From: QPIN01 sp965224575
GTDB taxonomy: Bacteria; Pseudomonadota; Gammaproteobacteria; Methylococcales; Methylomonadaceae
Direction: 5' to 3'
Assembly (NCBI GenBank): GCA_965224575.1
Contig: CBDCZQ010000003.1
Location: forward strand, 124,001 to 188,000
Length of the DNA stretch: 64,000 bases
The notes under the pieces are model-generated. The model did no database searches and was not told the origin of the DNA. It saw nothing but the letters and a program-made list of their open reading frames with translations. A program made the position numbers and the translations under genes. Below are positions 52,709 to 62,588 of the stretch, one piece after another; within the stretch, counting starts at the first letter, position 1, and each line of letters opens with the position of its first letter.

Positions 52709-53014
52709 TCAAAGATCATCTTCATTTGACTGAGATAGCTCATTCAACATTTGTTTTTCTTCTGTAGTCAGCAAGTTATACATCAGATTTGTAGATTCAG
52801 GAATAGCTGCATTTTTGATCCGCCTTTTTCCTTGCCGACGTGAATTATTACGCCGATCCTTCCCTCGCCTATCTTCTTTTGGCCAGAGCAAATAATCTTT
52901 CTGAATAGCGCTTATCCACTCTGGACTACCAAAAGTATAGGTTATGACTCGCCTTTCTTTTGCTCTTCGTTCAGCCCTTCGTCTATTTTTTTTCCTCGGA
53001 TCTTCTGATGTCAT
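52709..53014 (-). CDS. Small basic hypothetical protein
   Basis: A 101-residue protein dominated by arginine-rich stretches (KKNRRRAERRAKERRV, DRRGKDRRNNSRRQGKRR) around a short hydrophobic part (PEWISAIQKDYLLWP), ending in an acidic helix (TTEEKQMLNELSQSNEDDL). The charge pattern would suit nucleic-acid binding, but similar Arg-rich proteins of gammaproteobacteria are uncharacterised and no domain was recognised. Convergent with pgk. Confidence 0.55.
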   Translation of the reverse strand: MTSEDPRKKNRRRAERRAKERRVITYTFGSPEWISAIQKDYLLWPKEDRRGKDRRNNSRRQGKRRIKNAAIPESTNLMYNLLTTEEKQMLNELSQSNEDDL

Positions 53015-54084
53015 GTAATCAAGGGGGAAGTAATGAACTTAGTTGAGCTCAGTATTAATGGAATACGTTAAAATTTAATTCTTCCAATTATCTTTTTTAA
53101 AAAATTAACATAACTATGAATAAACTTCAATTATTTTCGTCAATAAACATAGATCAGTACCATTTTTACAATACTTCCACTTTTCACCACCCCAGCCATC
53201 ATTGACTGTAGATAGGAAAATGGTCTCCGAGGCAACATAAACCACTTACATACGTCAGCTATTATTCCTCAGCAAATCAGGTAAGACAATATGAAAACCT
53301 TGGTGATTGAACGGAAAGCTTATGCCGAAGACTAGCATAAGCTTAATCCGAGCTTCTATCAATTCAGTAAAAAAATAGAGTTTATCCCAAACAATGCAAA
53401 CCTTATTCAGATTACCTTGTTTACTGGGTTTACATGTTGTAAATGTGATTGTACATAGTATTACTATTTAAAAACAAAACTATATGAATGTAATAAATTT
53501 CACCACTTACAGTAGAGCTAAGAAACAGAAATAATCACAACATAAATTTTATCAAAAACGGTAAAGACTCGCTCTCAAAGGTTTTTGATCACTTCATCGC
53601 TTGGCATAACATAACATTAATCTCTTTCTGCTAGAAAAGTAATATCAGCGAAGGTATACTATTTATTCAAAGCTTGTAGCATATAAGGTATACCTTGATG
53701 TACGACACCAGCGTTCAGAAATTGATGAACAGACATGTCAATTGTTGCAGAAATAGGCTGTCACTTACAAAAAAGAATAACATTATTTTTCTATCGTTTA
53801 GTTAAATATCATTCATTTTAAAAAACATCTAACTCAGCTAATATTCAGGTCATATATTGTTTAATAGATACTAGTCGCTACTTTATTTTCTTCTATAAAT
53901 AAATAGTAACCCGTCTCAAAAATATTTCCTATAGGCTGTAATATTTAAAACCCTATGATACTAAATTTTCTTTGAAATTATTTGCACGAGCATCTATAAA
54001 TAAAATAATAAGTCAAGCTACTTCTTTAATTTTAAACGTCATAAAAAACCAAAACTTTATTCTCCAGTTGCCAGTCACACCTCA
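53015..54084. other. Long intergenic region, no supported gene
   Basis: About 1.07 kb of very AT-rich sequence with many stops in all frames. A short minus-strand stretch near 53680-53765 would read IDMSVHQFLNAGVVHQGIPY but has no clear start or family. GGTATAC occurs twice near 53655 and 53695 as an inverted pair. It may be the relic of deleted genes at the border of the polysaccharide cluster. Nothing firm can be annotated. Confidence 0.4.
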
Positions 54085-55302
54085 ATGAAACCATACTATA
54101 AAGCAATAATTTCGAGTGTAGTTATTATATTATTTTTTACTGTACTCTTTAATTTCTATGGCTATAACAATACCTGGGAAGTGTGGAATATAAAAACAAT
54201 GACTCCACATTTTGCCGATACACGTAATATTACACACGGTGCAGTGCCTTATTCTCAAGGATTAGATCCGATGATTGAAAATCCAGGAGATCCTTGGCAA
54301 AGACGATTAAACTACCCTCGTATTTGGCATACGCTGTATTCTCTCGGCATAAACAAATCACATACAACCTTTATGGGACTGACTATTATATTTTTCTTTT
54401 TGGTTGGAGTTTGCTTAATTATTCCTAATGTAGATAATAAAACACTTGTTTTGGTTTTTTCTGCAGTTCTATCACCCGCCACACTGTTAGGTGTTGAACG
54501 AGCAAATATTGATTTATTTATGTTTTTTCTCGCATCATTGTCCATATTTGCAGCTCAAAGATCCAATATTTTCTCTGGTTTAATTATATTATTTGCATTC
54601 ATACTAAAGTTTTTTCCTATATTTGGGTGGGCTATTTTTCTCAAGACAGGGAAATCAAAATTTATACTAAGCACTATCATTTCATTATTTTTTGTCGGCT
54701 TTTATTTGTTTATAAGCTACTCAGATATGTTATTGATTTGGGAAGGTGTACCAAGAAGTATTCATATAAGCTATGGAATGAATGTTTTTTGGATGGCTCT
54801 TAGTAAATTCAATATGACACTAGGTGTATTAGGAAAAACATTTTCATATCTAGCGATTCTACTAATCTTTACTTTTGCATTTCTTGACCCTCTGCAAAAC
54901 CAACCTTTTTTAGAAAAATCAAGTGATTCTTTAAATATTGATGCATTTAGAGTTGGTACAGGTATATTTGTTGGGACATTTTTTCTTGGTAACAACTGGG
55001 ATTATCGGCTTATATTCCTTATATTTACGTTGCCTCAATTAATTTCATGGACAAAGCTATCTACCAATATTTCATCTATTTCAATAGTTACGATAATTAG
55101 TATACTCCTATCTCAATGGCACTTTATAATTGTTAAATTATTTGACTATATACGTTATGGTGACTATTTTAGTTTTTTACTTGATGAAATATGCAATTGG
55201 ATTACTTTCTCTAGTTTAGTATATTTGTTTATATGGTCATTACCTACTTGGAGCAAGGAATTCATTCATAAACCTTCATGGAAAAAAGATTCATTTAGGT
55301 GA
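54085..55302 (+). CDS. GT87-like integral membrane glycosyltransferase
   Basis: A 405-residue polytopic membrane protein with roughly ten TM segments. Two motifs recall the GT87/DUF2029 mannosyltransferase group: VERANIDLFMFFLA after TM4 and FILKFFPIFGWAIFL in TM6, with an acidic pair in the first periplasmic loop (HFADTRNITHGAVPYSQGLDP). Such GT-C enzymes add sugars from polyprenyl-phosphate donors outside the membrane. It points toward the convergent WecG gene of the polysaccharide cluster and likely belongs to the same pathway. Specificity unknown. Confidence 0.7.
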   Translation: MKPYYKAIISSVVIILFFTVLFNFYGYNNTWEVWNIKTMTPHFADTRNITHGAVPYSQGLDPMIENPGDPWQRRLNYPRIWHTLYSLGINKSHTTFMGLTIIFFFLVGVCLIIPNVDNKTLVLVFSAVLSPATLLGVERANIDLFMFFLASLSIFAAQRSNIFSGLIILFAFILKFFPIFGWAIFLKTGKSKFILSTIISLFFVGFYLFISYSDMLLIWEGVPRSIHISYGMNVFWMALSKFNMTLGVLGKTFSYLAILLIFTFAFLDPLQNQPFLEKSSDSLNIDAFRVGTGIFVGTFFLGNNWDYRLIFLIFTLPQLISWTKLSTNISSISIVTIISILLSQWHFIIVKLFDYIRYGDYFSFLLDEICNWITFSSLVYLFIWSLPTWSKEFIHKPSWKKDSFR

Positions 55303-55417
55303 CTTCTTTGTGGAAGAGAATGGTTGACAACTATAATATTTAAAATCAAGATATATTACTCTAAAAATCAAACAGTTTCTAAATTATTTTGTTCTGGATT
55401 CCCATTTGTTTTATCAA

Positions 55418-56164
55418 CTATTTCATCATTCCTATTTTATGTAGAATCATATCTACTAAAAATAAAGGTGTCGAAACAAAATTACGTTTCCATAATCTTT
55501 TAGGTTCTTTCAACAATCTCGGTAACCATTCTAGGTGAAGATCAACCCAAAACTGAGATGATCGTTGAACTGTCCCCGCATAAAAATCAAAAACAGCACC
55601 AATAGAGGATCCAATTTGAAAATTCAAGCTTTCTTTATGTGCATGCAACCACTTCTCTTGCTTTGGTGCTGTCATACCTACAAAAAGCACATCAGGATTA
55701 AAAAGATTAATTTTATTGATAATCACTGTATTGTCATCATCAGAAAACTCTGGTTTAAACGGAGGAGAATAGCTTCCTACACGAATATTAGGATATTCTT
55801 TTGATATTCTTTCATTAATTTTGTTAAGTGTTTTTTTGGCAGAACCCATATAGAAAACTGATCCACCTCTATCATTAAGTAAACCCAGAAGATGTTGATG
55901 TAAATCCGCCCCAGCAATTTTATTTATGACCACTCCATTTATCTGTTTAGCAGCAATAACAACCCCACTACCATCAGCTATAAGTGTGTTTGATGCTCTT
56001 AATGCCTCTTCAAAGATACTATCATTTTTAGCTGTTATATAAGAATGGGGATTAAGGGTATTAATAATCTGTTTTTCATTGGGTTTAAGTGCTATTGCTG
56101 AAAGTTCTTCTGCAAAAACATTATAGCTCATAATTTTAAGGCTCTTATACACGTTGACTTCCAT
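55418..56164 (-). CDS. WecG/TagA/CpsF-family glycosyltransferase
   Basis: A 248-residue GT26 enzyme with the conserved segments NTLIADGSGVVIAAK, AGADLHQHLLG, VFYMGSAKKTL and VGMTAPKQEKWLHAHK. Such enzymes (ManNAcA, ManNAc or glucosyl transferases) build the second sugar on undecaprenyl-diphosphate-linked intermediates of capsule, O-antigen or teichoic acids. The start overlaps the preceding GT4 gene by 20 bases, so they are co-translated. It is the last gene of the minus-strand polysaccharide operon, facing the GT87-like gene. Confidence 0.92.
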   Translation of the reverse strand: MEVNVYKSLKIMSYNVFAEELSAIALKPNEKQIINTLNPHSYITAKNDSIFEEALRASNTLIADGSGVVIAAKQINGVVINKIAGADLHQHLLGLLNDRGGSVFYMGSAKKTLNKINERISKEYPNIRVGSYSPPFKPEFSDDDNTVIINKINLFNPDVLFVGMTAPKQEKWLHAHKESLNFQIGSSIGAVFDFYAGTVQRSSQFWVDLHLEWLPRLLKEPKRLWKRNFVSTPLFLVDMILHKIGMMK

Positions 56165-57266
56165 TCAATATATCTATTAAATTATCTTCAAAATGCTCTA
56201 AGCTAAAATTATCCAAATAGCGCTGTCGACAATACATTGCTGTTTCTTTATTCAGCAATTTTTGTTTTGCTTGTTCTAGTGCACCAGAAAGCCCACTAAT
56301 ATTATGAAGAACAACACCACTTTTCTCATCAAGAATAAATGGAATAGACCCTTCATCAGAGGCTATCACAGGCACACCATAAGACAAAGATTCTAAAACA
56401 GAGAGAGGAAAAGCTTCATTTTGGTAACGTGTTGGAAAAATAAAAAAATGTACTTTTTCAAAAAGCTTCTGTTTTTCAATTCCATTTACAAAACCATGAA
56501 AAGTTACTTTTCTAGTTAGCTTATTTTTCTCAATATAATTGAAAAATTCTTTTTCATCCTTGCTATGCTGCCAACTACCAGCAAAATGATAATTAATTGG
56601 CTGATCTTTTGTTTTATTTGCTAACTCAAGAACACTGAAATATCCTTTTGATTTAATCATATTTGACAAAAAAAGCATTTCTAGAGGTTTGTCAGATGCA
56701 TACTTTGAAACAATAGATTTATTAAAAGACAGATTTCTTACATTATCTTCCACACCATTTGGAAGATAAAAAATCTTATTATCTGTTTTCACTTTTTCAA
56801 AATCCTTTTTGAGCATAGGGCTTAACAAAACCAGATTGACGCCTTTAAGAAAAAAGCGCGTCAATTTTAAATTTCGTATTGAAATCGAAATAAAATCATT
56901 TACACCCTTGGTATGATAGTGATAGTACACATCCACTAATTTACGCGTTTTATAAAGTTTCCAAAGTGTTGAAATCAGTAAATCACGATAAAGAGCAACA
57001 CTTTTAATAGAAGCTGTAAAATAGATTTTATCAGGTCGAAAGATCAATAAAGCCCATAGAACTTTAAAAAAAAGTTCAGCAACATAATAAAACTTTTTGA
57101 AATTGACCTTACCAATATCACCAATGGTATCTGATGATTTTATCGTAATGAATCGACAATCAAAAGATGCTGCGATTTTTTTACTAGAGGCGATAAAGTC
57201 GCCTACTTTAGCAGCACCATGTGTGGGAGGTGTGCGGTGGAGTATACAAAGGAGTTTAGGCTTCAT
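56145..57266 (-). CDS. Family 4 glycosyltransferase
   Basis: A 373-residue GT-B enzyme. The start LLCILHRTPPTHGAAKVGDF and the C-terminal donor-binding segment FIFPTRYQNEAFPLSVLESL followed by GVPVIASDEGSIPF give the EX7E-type motif of GT4 retaining transferases. Cytoplasmic, using nucleotide sugars. It overlaps the upstream GT4 gene by 11 bases and the downstream WecG gene by 20 bases, a tight operon. Sugar specificity cannot be predicted. Confidence 0.9.
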   Translation of the reverse strand: MKPKLLCILHRTPPTHGAAKVGDFIASSKKIAASFDCRFITIKSSDTIGDIGKVNFKKFYYVAELFFKVLWALLIFRPDKIYFTASIKSVALYRDLLISTLWKLYKTRKLVDVYYHYHTKGVNDFISISIRNLKLTRFFLKGVNLVLLSPMLKKDFEKVKTDNKIFYLPNGVEDNVRNLSFNKSIVSKYASDKPLEMLFLSNMIKSKGYFSVLELANKTKDQPINYHFAGSWQHSKDEKEFFNYIEKNKLTRKVTFHGFVNGIEKQKLFEKVHFFIFPTRYQNEAFPLSVLESLSYGVPVIASDEGSIPFILDEKSGVVLHNISGLSGALEQAKQKLLNKETAMYCRQRYLDNFSLEHFEDNLIDILNGSQRV

Positions 57267-58491
57267 TTAATAATTTTTTATAAATTTCTTTCACTTTTCG
57301 TGCCTTCGCTTCCCAAGTAAAATGATCTAATACATCTTGTCGATTTTGCTTGCCGATTTTTAATCGAAGACTTTCATCAAAATACAACTGTTCTAAATTA
57401 GATGCCAAAGTATTAATAATAGCCTCATAAGACTGAATTGATGCTACTAATTGTTCCTCGGTATAATGAATAACAAACTGTTGGGGCCCGCCATAGTTCA
57501 TTGCGAGTACAGGTAATAAATAACTCATTGCTTCAAGAATGACAAAACCCGCATTTTCGAGCGTAGGAAATAAAAAAACATCAGCTTTAGAAAATTGCTT
57601 TTTCACTTCCTGCAATGGAATCTTTCCAATAAACTCAACATGTTCTTTTATTTTAAGTTTCAGCACTAATGCTTCTAAACTACGTCTATCACTACCCTCC
57701 CCAATAATTTGTAACTTGGCATTAGAAACTTGTGGGTTGTTTTCTAAAAACTTAGCAAACGTCAAAATAGTGAGCTTAAAGTTTTTGATGTATAAAAGTC
57801 GCCCAACTGAAACGACTAAAAAGGTGTCGTCCTTTTTTTTCGACTGCTCTATCTTTTTAACATCATTTTTTTTTAAACCAATGGCTGGCTCAGCGATAAA
57901 AAGGGTTGATTTATTCAAGCCTAGTTTCGTCTTAACATTTTCATTAATGCCAATCACACAATCAGCCTTAGACTTACAAAAATAAAAAAAAGGATCGAGT
58001 CTTCTAAAAAAAAATTGTAAACCAATACGAATTTTTTCAACCGCTTTACGTTTCTTTCCGTCTAAAAACTTTGATTCAATTGGGTCATGGCTTCCAATAG
58101 CCCCCCAAATAAATTTATTATCATTCTTTAAAAGAGAAAAAAAACTAGGTAGCCAATCATTAACAAAAGTAACGTGATGAACAATATCAAAAGTGATTTT
58201 TTGTTTTTTAATAAAAAGAGCAGCACCAATCATCCAAAGATAATAGTATGTTCGTATTCCACGCCCTCCTTTTTTCCAAAAAGTAAGCCATTTTGGGGGT
58301 GCATAATAATAAAAATTTATATTATCAGGATACCCCTCCTTTTCTATCACTTCTTCATTATTAGCTTTAGTGATGGCATAAATAGTATCCTCTGGCATTA
58401 TTTTAGCCATTTGATTAACCATTTGCCATCCCACTTCCGGCTCACTGCCATTATTAGGTTCACAAGCATAAACACCCAATAGAATATTCAT
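57256..58491 (-). CDS. Family 4 glycosyltransferase
   Basis: A 411-residue GT-B protein: N-terminal VYACEPNNGSEPEVGWQMV, central FLVVSVGRLLYIKNFKLTI, and the C-terminal nucleotide-sugar site DVFLFPTLENAGFVILEAMS with VLAMNYGGPQQFV. The GSEPEVGW start is typical of a GT4 subgroup in exopolysaccharide loci. It overlaps the adjacent kinase-like gene (58488) by 4 bases and the next GT4 by 11 bases. Second of three consecutive sugar transferases. Confidence 0.9.
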   Translation of the reverse strand: MNILLGVYACEPNNGSEPEVGWQMVNQMAKIMPEDTIYAITKANNEEVIEKEGYPDNINFYYYAPPKWLTFWKKGGRGIRTYYYLWMIGAALFIKKQKITFDIVHHVTFVNDWLPSFFSLLKNDNKFIWGAIGSHDPIESKFLDGKKRKAVEKIRIGLQFFFRRLDPFFYFCKSKADCVIGINENVKTKLGLNKSTLFIAEPAIGLKKNDVKKIEQSKKKDDTFLVVSVGRLLYIKNFKLTILTFAKFLENNPQVSNAKLQIIGEGSDRRSLEALVLKLKIKEHVEFIGKIPLQEVKKQFSKADVFLFPTLENAGFVILEAMSYLLPVLAMNYGGPQQFVIHYTEEQLVASIQSYEAIINTLASNLEQLYFDESLRLKIGKQNRQDVLDHFTWEAKARKVKEIYKKLLNEA

Positions 58492-59498
58492 TGCTTACTC
58501 ATCATTTCTAACATATTAGCTTCAAATTCGTAAGATTCATTTTCTTCTTTATTTCTAATAATTTCTTTAATTAAAAATAATTGTAGTATCGTTTTAATTT
58601 CTTTAATCTCAATTTGCTCGGATATAAACGTGATTAATGTAGCAGTATCCAATTGATTTAATAGCTTACCGATTTGATAGTAATATTTGACTAAATCAAA
58701 ATACTCAAGCCCATCTTCAACAAAATGCTCAAAATCAAAAGGAATATATGAACCTTTTACATTAACAATATTCCAAGGTGTAAAATCGCCATGCTCATAA
58801 ACAAGAGCATATTGCATTTTTGAGTTATCGCAGACTTTCTCTATTTGAGGTAAATAACACTCCAAGCCAATATCAACAACGTCTTTCTTTATCTCAGTAA
58901 TACGTGGATGATTAGCTAACAAATAGGTTTCTTTTCTTAAAAAACCCAACAATAAGACCTCAATATATTGTTTTTCAACTAAACCAATTTCACCCTCTAA
59001 AGCCTCAAGCAATAAAAATGGTTTTTCATCATACATGTCATATAAAACATATTGATTAACAATATTGTTGTTAGACAAAATTTCAATAGCTTTTTTCTCG
59101 TTTTCAAGGTGATGAAGACCAATCTCATTTAAAGGATATTTTAAATAACCAACAATTTTTGCATCAGGTGTCTGTAATTGTATTACAACCTTATCTTGAG
59201 TAGTAGAAAGATACACTGATGCAACCAATGACTGTCTTAACTTACTCTCCAAGTAACTAACAAATGCCGATTGTTGATACGGCTTTATCTGCCACACTAT
59301 TTTTGCTAAGCCATTAAAATTAATAAATAAAAACTGACTAATTTTTTTTAATAGTTTTGCCTTGGATGAAAAAGGGTTGTATAACTTAAAAGCGTTTTGT
59401 GCCAATGCTGAGTTATCAATAATAAGAGCAACTTTATAATTATTTTTTTTAGGTAAAAAAATGTAAGCATTGGAAGAAAAGAAATTAATTTTATCCAT
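58488..59498 (-). CDS. Aminoglycoside-phosphotransferase-like kinase
   Basis: A 336-residue protein whose C-terminal half has the APH/choline-kinase catalytic motifs: YEHGDFTPWNIV (Brenner-type loop with catalytic Asp and Asn) and FDFEHFVEDG (metal-binding Asp). The N-terminal half lacks a clear Gly-rich loop. In polysaccharide clusters such kinases probably phosphorylate a sugar or lipid-linked intermediate. It overlaps the GT4 gene by 4 bases and abuts the upstream nucleotidyltransferase-kinase fusion gene, which suggests the two act together. Substrate unknown. Confidence 0.78.
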   Translation of the reverse strand: MDKINFFSSNAYIFLPKKNNYKVALIIDNSALAQNAFKLYNPFSSKAKLLKKISQFLFINFNGLAKIVWQIKPYQQSAFVSYLESKLRQSLVASVYLSTTQDKVVIQLQTPDAKIVGYLKYPLNEIGLHHLENEKKAIEILSNNNIVNQYVLYDMYDEKPFLLLEALEGEIGLVEKQYIEVLLLGFLRKETYLLANHPRITEIKKDVVDIGLECYLPQIEKVCDNSKMQYALVYEHGDFTPWNIVNVKGSYIPFDFEHFVEDGLEYFDLVKYYYQIGKLLNQLDTATLITFISEQIEIKEIKTILQLFLIKEIIRNKEENESYEFEANMLEMMSKQ

Positions 59499-60830
59499 TC
59501 AGCTATATCTCAAAGCCATTTTACTTGTAATAACTTGAAGGGTTTGACTTATTGTATCATCCAATGGTTTTCCGGTATCTATCCACGTAGCCCTGCTCTC
59601 ATTTTTACAAAAAAGTTTTAGTTTATTTACTTGCTTTGTTACTTCACTTAAAGGAAGCTCTGGTTTTCGAGCATGGATAACGTCGGGGGCTGCACCAAGA
59701 CATAAAATCAAATCAGGCTCAGGTATAAAAAAACGTACACTCTTTATGACCCAACTAGGTAAATTTATACGTGCCCTTTTAGGGTCGATTAAATAATCAT
59801 AATAATATCTGTCAAATATCCAAATAGAGGATTTTTTTACCATAACTGGATAAATTTTGAGCCAATATCCAAAAATATAATCAGACGAATAATACAATAA
59901 TCGTAAAACAGACCCAATAAAGCCAGAAGGTTCAGCCTCATGTGGGTTAACAACAGTTCCTGAATGTTTTTTATGACCAAACAGTTGAGCGATATTAGGA
60001 ATAAGGTTTGGTCGCATATGTTCATAAAACAAAGCATTATGAACTGCTTCATTTAAAGGCTCTCTTATCGCATCAATAATTGTTGTTTTTCCGGCTCCAT
60101 CAGTACCGAGCACGGCAATACTAAACCCTGGAGGTTTAAAAAAACGATAAAAACGACTCAAACTTGAGATTAAATTTCTTCTTTTTATTGATATATCTTT
60201 GGTTAGAAAAAACTGGCCATATTTTGCTAATGCTAAAATCGTAGCAGGATTATAATCGCCTTGTAAAGTTGTATCCAAAATCGTAAGAAACTCATCATCA
60301 TAAATACGTGTTAGTTCATTTACATAAAGCGGTTTATTATTAAACCATGATTTTTTTGCTTTGTTAAAATATATTTCTTTACATGTTTTATTGTTTAGAA
60401 TTTCTTTTAAAAATGCTATTAAATCTGCATCATCATCATTGGCAACAAATATCTCATTGTGAACACTTATTCGAGAAAATAAAAAGTCAATAGGAAACAT
60501 GTTAGCCGTACGATAAGGAAGTATCCCTTCGTGTATGTCTAGCTGAATACCTACCCAAGAATTGGAGTTACAGCTGACTATACAAATACGGGGAGTTAAC
60601 TTACCATATTGAATAATTATTTCTCCATTCGATTGGTGAAGTATTTGCTCTAATATCGAATAAAAATCATTTACATCTTTTTTATCGATCAGAATATCTA
60701 GATCACTATTTCCTAAAGAGTAAGGAAGTTCTCTGTAATTTCGAAGAACACAATAATTAATTTTATTTAAAGATAGTTTTTTAAAAAATGGAACAAGAAA
60801 TTGTCCACAATTTATAATATCATTTGTCAA
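59499..60830 (-). CDS. Nucleotidyltransferase-like / P-loop (thymidylate-kinase-like) fusion
   Basis: A 443-residue two-part protein. Residues 1-205 resemble a nucleotidyltransferase-fold protein (LPYSLGNSDLDILID, a DxD-containing core). Residues 225-443 form a P-loop kinase with Walker A AVLGTDGAGKTTIID, a second acidic motif IWIFDRYYYDYLIDP, and a thymidylate-kinase-like arginine segment. Related fusions occur in surface-polysaccharide clusters, probably modifying sugars or lipid carriers by phosphorylation. It overlaps the GT2 gene by 11 bases and abuts the APH-like kinase gene. The exact reaction is unknown. Confidence 0.78.
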   Translation of the reverse strand: MTNDIINCGQFLVPFFKKLSLNKINYCVLRNYRELPYSLGNSDLDILIDKKDVNDFYSILEQILHQSNGEIIIQYGKLTPRICIVSCNSNSWVGIQLDIHEGILPYRTANMFPIDFLFSRISVHNEIFVANDDDADLIAFLKEILNNKTCKEIYFNKAKKSWFNNKPLYVNELTRIYDDEFLTILDTTLQGDYNPATILALAKYGQFFLTKDISIKRRNLISSLSRFYRFFKPPGFSIAVLGTDGAGKTTIIDAIREPLNEAVHNALFYEHMRPNLIPNIAQLFGHKKHSGTVVNPHEAEPSGFIGSVLRLLYYSSDYIFGYWLKIYPVMVKKSSIWIFDRYYYDYLIDPKRARINLPSWVIKSVRFFIPEPDLILCLGAAPDVIHARKPELPLSEVTKQVNKLKLFCKNESRATWIDTGKPLDDTISQTLQVITSKMALRYS

Positions 60831-61590
60831 AAGCCCTCCTCAATTTATATACCAATGAAACGGATAATCTTATTAATACAGAAAAGGTATTTTTAAATAG
60901 ACTTATACCAGCATTTTTTCTTGCTAAAAAACCTTCTTGTAATGATTCGTATAAAAGTATTTGAGCGCTAATTCCCTCTAAACGATAATTAACAATAGGT
61001 TTATCAATATAAAAAAATGATTTTTTATTTTCTAAAAAAGCTTCTAAAACAAACTGATAATCAGATAAAGACTTCAAACTTATATTATAGACATGTTTAA
61101 TATATTCTTGTTTACTAATAAACATAGAAGGGTGATTGTATGTCATGCCATAATACTTAAATTTAAATGATGATGGATGGAACTTTCTTATTTTTTTATT
61201 TCCAAAATCATCTATATCATATCTGTCTGCATGAAAAATATTTTTTTCTGGATTATTTCGATATGCATTTGCCATAATCTCAAGAGCATCCTGCTCATAC
61301 CAATCATCACTATTTATCATTCCTATTAATTCACCTTTAGCAATTTTAATTCCTTTATTCATTGCATCATATAATCCTTTATCAGGCTCACTAATCCAAT
61401 AAGAAATATTATCTTTATATTTCTTTATTATATCAATCGACCCATCAGTTGAGCCACCATCTATAATAATATACTCAATGTTTTTATAGGTTTGATTAAT
61501 TACACTTAGAATTGTTTGTTCAAAGTATTTTTCACCATTATAAACTACTGTTATAATGCTAATTAATGGAAAATCTAAATTGGTTTTCAA
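60820..61590 (-). CDS. Family 2 glycosyltransferase (WcaA-like)
   Basis: A 256-residue GT-A enzyme with the textbook GT2 features: ISIITVVYNGEKYFEQTILS, EYIIIDGGSTDGSIDII, GLYDAMNKGIKIAKGELIGM and the metal-binding NSDDWY. Cytoplasmic transfer of an activated sugar to a lipid-linked acceptor is expected. It is first in the tightly packed run 61590-55418 (GT2, kinase fusion, APH-like kinase, GT4, GT4, WecG), with a 366-bp gap upstream that presumably holds a promoter. Confidence 0.93.
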   Translation of the reverse strand: MKTNLDFPLISIITVVYNGEKYFEQTILSVINQTYKNIEYIIIDGGSTDGSIDIIKKYKDNISYWISEPDKGLYDAMNKGIKIAKGELIGMINSDDWYEQDALEIMANAYRNNPEKNIFHADRYDIDDFGNKKIRKFHPSSFKFKYYGMTYNHPSMFISKQEYIKHVYNISLKSLSDYQFVLEAFLENKKSFFYIDKPIVNYRLEGISAQILLYESLQEGFLARKNAGISLFKNTFSVLIRLSVSLVYKLRRAFDK

Positions 61591-61956
61591 AATATCTCCT
61601 TAACTTATATTTTTAGCTCTTACTTTCCCTGCTAAAGAAAACAATGTTGTAACATAGGGATTTGGTTTATTTTAATTAAAAATATTCAGAAAAATAAATA
61701 AAGTCTATTCAATTAAATAATTATAATAAAAACTTCAATATAATTTTGAATAGCTATTAACTTACCACTAGTTATATTTCACTTTAAAACACAATACACG
61801 ATTAATATATTTTAGCTAAAGAAGACTGCATTAAAACTATTGAAAATTTTAAAACCAGATAAAAAAACAGTCATTTTATAGATTGTTAACGGGAACAATT
61901 ATCAATGTATGCTTAAAAAGCCGTTGTATTCAGGAAAACCATATTTACTTAAATAT
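61591..61956. other. Gap inside the polysaccharide cluster, no gene seen
   Basis: Highly AT-rich, many stops in all frames. It likely contains the promoter of the six-gene unit that follows on the minus strand. No attributable motif or hairpin was found. Confidence 0.45.
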
Positions 61957-62476
61957 TTATAAAATAGACTTCATTTTTCTGATTAGAATTGCTGGGTTAC
62001 CAGCAACAACACTATAAGGTTCAACATCTTTAACTACGACTGATCCAGCCCCTATAATAGATTTTCCCAATTGTAATAGGCCCTATAACAACAGAATTTG
62101 GTCCTATTACTACGTTATCCTCAATCTTTGGAGACCCCGAGTCCTCACCTAATAGGTTTTCTTTATTTCCTATGGTTGTATTATGTTTTAAAGTAACATT
62201 CTTACCTATTACAACGCCTGAACTCAAAACCAAAGCTCTCCCATGATGAATAATCAAACCATCTCCAATTTTAGTGGATGCAGGAATTTCACAACCTAAT
62301 ATCAAATCTGTAATTAGTTTATATAAAATTATTACTGGTAAAATAAGAATAAATAAATAATTATTAGATGCCATTTGTCGAAAAAAACTCACAATTGTAT
62401 AGCTAACAACTATAATTCTACCTTTTAAATTATTATTATTACGTATATCTTGAACAACTCTTTTAATTAGACCCAT
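61957..62476 (-). pseudogene. Serine-acetyltransferase-like hexapeptide protein, frameshifted
   Basis: Residues 1-140 are intact: a hydrophobic N-terminal part, then left-handed beta-helix repeats IHHGRALVLSSGVVIGKNVT and IEDNVVIGPNSVVIGPITIG. An extra A in the run at 62062-62065 (minus strand GGGAAAATCT) shifts the frame to a stop at 62030. In the other frame the expected C-terminus continues SIIGAGSVVVKDVEPYSVVA and GNPAILIRK to a stop at 61957. The family transfers acetyl groups to serine or sugars; EPS-cluster members usually acetylate sugars. The defect may be real or a homopolymer sequencing error. Confidence 0.82.
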
Positions 62477-62588
62477 AACTTATTAATTAGCAACTAATAT
62501 TCAATATATTTATTTTTTATTAAGCTAAATGATTTTAAAAAAATAAGTATTTTAGCTATAAAAATTATTTACTGAATTTTCATGTGAA

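Noticed and set aside
53640..53770. A possible short protein or RNA near paired GGTATAC sequences
   Set aside because: No start, ribosome binding site or recognised family was found, and the inverted pair is only about 8 bases.
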